Shown piece by piece: positions 61,273 through 64,000 of a DNA stretch of 64,000 bases. The notes under the pieces are model-generated. The model ran no database searches. It was not told the DNA's origin and saw only the letters and a program-made list of their open reading frames with translations. Every line of letters starts with the position of its first letter. Positions within the stretch are counted from its first letter, which is position 1. The position numbers were made by a program, and so were the translations under genes. The stretch comes from UBA5078 sp033721235 (GTDB taxonomy: Bacteria > Pseudomonadota > Gammaproteobacteria > Pseudomonadales > Pseudohongiellaceae), in the NCBI GenBank assembly GCA_033721235.1, contig JAWWAY010000007.1:1-64000 (forward strand), read 5' to 3'.

Positions 61273-63123
61273 CTATGGCGCTAGTGCTATGGCTTCACCG
61301 TTTTCAATTACAGCATTTTGCAATGAGCGGTGAATGCGGCCTTCGCTTCCCATGCTGAGAGTACCTGTTGCCCCTTTTAAAGTGACATAAGGGAACTGTT
61401 GCATCTGCTCTAGGCGCAAATAGAGGCGGTAACTGTCTATTCCCATGGCGCGTAATCTTTTCACTGGTCCACTCGCAGCAGCCCATGTTTGCGTAACGCT
61501 ATTTTTTAGAGGGTCAGTATCGGTGAGAATCCACGGTGCGTCACTGAATATGACGCCGTTTAAATCCCTATTGGCCGCAGGGTTGGTTCCGCCATCGTAA
61601 ATTCCAGGCATGGCGTATACAGGCACTTCACCGGCAAAGTGAAAAGACAGAGTCGGTTTTATTTGCCGGCCTTCTATCGGGTTGGCGAGCAGGAATATGA
61701 AATCCAAATCTTGGCGTCGGCGAGGCATGAACTCTACATTTTGGCGTGGCAGAATTTCAATGAGTGACTGTGCCCTTTGTTCGCTCTTATCGATATTAAA
61801 GATTCGTTTAATAACAGGGGAGAAGTCCCTTGAATTGCTATAGGTGTCGACGGATACAATTCTGCCGCCCAGGCTTTGCCAGTAATTGACGAAGGTGTCT
61901 TGGATTCTGAGGTAATCCTCTCCGGCGGGGGTTAGTACCGCAGCATTTCGATGTTGAGACTGCCACGCGGTATTGGCGGCCTGGATAATTTCGTCTTCGG
62001 GGGCGAGTCCAAATTGATAGAGGTCGCGTGGAGATGCCTGACCAAGATCGCCATAGTTAAGAGCTAGTGTAGGCACGGGCATTGGTCTGCTTGAGCGCAA
62101 TATGCGGCGCACACCGCTTTTTTGTAATGGCCCAATAATAAAGTCAATGCCGTCGTCTACTGCTTGATCGTATAAGACGAGAGCCTCAGGCGCATAACTG
62201 GTGTCGTAAATTTTAACCTGAGGAACATCATCGCCTTGTGCTAAAGCATCATAGTAGGCGCTCAGGAAGCCCTCCATGATGGCTTTCCCTAGTGGCTCCT
62301 GGACAGGGATGACCAATGCGATTTCTTGCGGGCGTTCATCCCATATTGTGTACAAGATAGACAAGGCATCGGGAAGGCTTTCAGCCGCGCTATGCTGAGT
62401 CCAAGTATTACGCCAATTATTAAGTGCGTTAATTTGCCGTTTGATGCTGATTTGATTCGCATTCATGATTCGGGCTAGCTCTAACCAGCCTCTTAGCTCA
62501 TAGGAGTCGGCAGTATTGCTTGCTTGGCTTAGGCTAGCTTCAGAGCTATAGGATAGAAGTTCCCATATCTTATTCTGGTTGTTCGTTTGTTCTTCACTGT
62601 TTAGTAAATCGGCTAATTCAATTCTTTCTCTCACCGCGACAATATATTGCTCAGAAAGCGCGTAGGAGTCTGCACGAAGGCTGCGCGCCTGGCTAAGAAG
62701 CTGAGGTGAGAGTTCAGTTGTATTGTCTTCCAAAAGCAGTTCGATGCTTTGTCTTGCTAGGTCGGGCTGATCGAGTGCTAATGAGGCTTCGGCCGACATT
62801 AGCTCAAGCCTTGCTCTTAGCTCTGGGTCGAGAGAGCGCAGATTAGGAATATTATTCACGGTCGATAAGGCTTGCTCGGGCACATTGTTATCGAGCATTA
62901 AGCGCGCAACTTCTAGGTAGATAGTCGCTGCTTGTTCTGGGGCCATTGTTTTTGCTTGTTCTAGCAAGCTCTCTATATCGCCGGATAAAAGGTTCTCGCT
63001 ACTGTCACTTTGGGTGCTATCGCTCGTTTCAATGCCTGTTCCAGAGCAAGCTGCCAGCATGAGGCTTGCTAGCGTTAGGGCGGCAAAACGAAATTTAAGA
63101 ACTGGGAACAGAGTCGAGCGCAT
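61273..63123 (-). CDS. lpoA: Penicillin-binding protein activator LpoA
   Basis: A 616-residue outer-membrane lipoprotein (lipobox LAACSG near residue 24). The N-terminal half has TPR-like helices, and the C-terminal half (from about 260) resembles periplasmic ligand-binding proteins, with IALVIPVQEPLGKAIMEGFLSAYY. It activates the peptidoglycan synthase PBP1a. It is divergent from rsmI, the standard order. Confidence 0.92.
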   Translation of the reverse strand: MRSTLFPVLKFRFAALTLASLMLAACSGTGIETSDSTQSDSSENLLSGDIESLLEQAKTMAPEQAATIYLEVARLMLDNNVPEQALSTVNNIPNLRSLDPELRARLELMSAEASLALDQPDLARQSIELLLEDNTTELSPQLLSQARSLRADSYALSEQYIVAVRERIELADLLNSEEQTNNQNKIWELLSYSSEASLSQASNTADSYELRGWLELARIMNANQISIKRQINALNNWRNTWTQHSAAESLPDALSILYTIWDERPQEIALVIPVQEPLGKAIMEGFLSAYYDALAQGDDVPQVKIYDTSYAPEALVLYDQAVDDGIDFIIGPLQKSGVRRILRSSRPMPVPTLALNYGDLGQASPRDLYQFGLAPEDEIIQAANTAWQSQHRNAAVLTPAGEDYLRIQDTFVNYWQSLGGRIVSVDTYSNSRDFSPVIKRIFNIDKSEQRAQSLIEILPRQNVEFMPRRRQDLDFIFLLANPIEGRQIKPTLSFHFAGEVPVYAMPGIYDGGTNPAANRDLNGVIFSDAPWILTDTDPLKNSVTQTWAAASGPVKRLRAMGIDSYRLYLRLEQMQQFPYVTLKGATGTLSMGSEGRIHRSLQNAVIENGEAIALAP

Positions 63124-63277
63124 GGTGGCTGTGTCGATCTTGGTTGAGGAGATTGTTTAAAATGAGTTGGAAGCTTATTACAGTTGCCATGTATGGGCAA
63201 TAAGCGCTTGTACATCCTGCTGCAAGAGCCGTGTATACTGCGCACCTCGTCCTAGTGCTTTTGCGGAGCGTAGCCTT

Positions 63278-64000
63278 AATGTCAAATGAAGTCGTAACTA
63301 CTGCCAGCCTCTATATTGTTGCCACACCGATAGGTAACTTGGGCGATATGACATCGCGGGCCATCGAAGTGCTTAAGAATGTAGATCTCATTGCGGCCGA
63401 AGATACCCGGCATAGCGCAAGGTTGCTGCAGCATTTCGGCATTGGGACGCAAATGCGTGCCTATCATGATTTTAGTGACGATGCTCGAGTAGAGAGCTTG
63501 CTGGAGAAGGTGCAATCTGGGCGCTCGGTGGCGTTGATTAGCGATGCCGGCACTCCGCTAATTTCAGACCCGGGTTATCGTTTGGTCGTCAGGGCTCGTG
63601 AGCTTGGGATTGGGGTGGTTCCGATTCCTGGAGCAAGTGCTTTAACGGCAGCAATCAGCGTCGCTGGTATGCCTAGTGATCGCTTCGTGTTTGAGGGTTT
63701 TCCGAATGCTAAGAGTGTTTCTCGTATAAAACAGTTCGAAGCGCTGGGAGCGGAGAGTCGCTCTATTATCTTCTATGAATCGCCACATCGAATTTTAGAG
63801 AGCCTGGCTGATATGCAAAAGGTGTTTGGTGGTGAGCGCAAAGTGTCTATTTGCCGCGAACTGACAAAGACTTTCGAAACTGTCTTTACCGACAGTTTCG
63901 ACAAAGTCATTGAGTGGATGCAGGCAGACGCCAATCAGCAGCGAGGAGAGTTTGTAGTGATTGTCGCGGGCCTGCCCAAGGCTGAAGAGGAGGGCCTGGA
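63278..64000 (+). CDS. rsmI: 16S rRNA 2'-O-ribose C1402 methyltransferase RsmI (partial)
   Basis: The frame starts at ATG 63278 and runs in frame to the last base, giving 241 residues, so the C terminus is missing. Motifs of the tetrapyrrole-methylase-fold RsmI family are visible: LYIVATPIGNLGDMTSRAIEVL, AAEDTRHSARLL, SDAGTPLISDPGY and VPIPGASALTAAISVAG. It methylates C1402 of 16S rRNA, which tunes decoding fidelity. Confidence 0.96.

Noticed and set aside
63210..63238. Promoter TTGTAC ... TATACT before rsmI
   Set aside because: The spacing is 20 bases, too long for a confident sigma-70 promoter.

Overview
The window reads as chromosomal core DNA of a free-living, probably marine gammaproteobacterium on the Pseudomonas/Cellvibrio side of the class. 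Gene order follows Pseudomonas in two long blocks: dksA-gluQ-cbrA-cbrB-pcnB-panC, and ptsO-rapZ-ptsN-rpoN-lptBAC-kdsCD-mlaC-ibaG-murA-hisGD-algW-cysND-zapG-zapE-rplM-rpsI-pet-sspAB-dolP-diaA-yraN-lpoA-rsmI. Protein sequences diverge from Pseudomonas, and several genes normally found in these blocks are absent (panB, folK, hpf, mlaFEDB, hisC). I saw no transposase, phage gene, CRISPR array, rRNA or tRNA. The genus was not determined.

Layout. 1-7 kb: the end of moeA, a TPR-like lipoprotein, a DUF2333 protein, an RhlE-type helicase, and a two-gene unit encoding a secreted haem c / copper-monooxygenase-like protein and an exported partner. 7-16 kb: a cold-shock gene with a long leader, a phosphatase-like protein with a SulP transporter, then acs and a thiolase, panC, a deoxynucleoside kinase and pcnB. 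16-23 kb: cbrA/cbrB with gluQ and dksA. 23-34 kb: an aminotransferase, sfsA, a Rieske protein, a PLP sulfur-amino-acid enzyme, several unknown envelope proteins, a membrane pyrophosphatase, mrp and a LysR regulator. 34-43 kb: the nitrogen PTS, RpoN and LPS transport/Kdo block. 43-52 kb: mlaC, ibaG, murA, hisGD, algW, a NIF3-like protein and sulfate activation. 52-64 kb: cell division, ribosomal proteins, the bc1 complex, stringent-starvation proteins and outer-membrane maintenance genes.

The most interesting element is not a protein gene. The 655-base gap between cbrB and pcnB, the position of the Hfq-sequestering RNA CrcZ in Pseudomonas, holds on the minus strand a near-consensus sigma-54 promoter (TGGCACG-N4-GTGCT). 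An IHF-like site and an inverted repeat lie upstream of it. Downstream, the predicted transcript is packed with A-rich AAN-type repeats suited to the distal face of Hfq. I read this as a CrcZ-like carbon-catabolite-control RNA driven by CbrB and RpoN. A 58-residue two-helix membrane protein absent from the supplied gene predictions overlaps the start of cbrA and probably couples its translation. The same A-rich motif occurs in the leaders of acs, the pyrophosphatase gene and the haem/copper protein, which could therefore be targets.

Other notable points are cytochrome b and cytochrome c1 fused into one 669-residue protein, a Rieske subunit whose first cluster-binding box reads CPHLFC instead of CTHLGC, and a strong orphan terminator upstream of mrp that suggests another small transcript.
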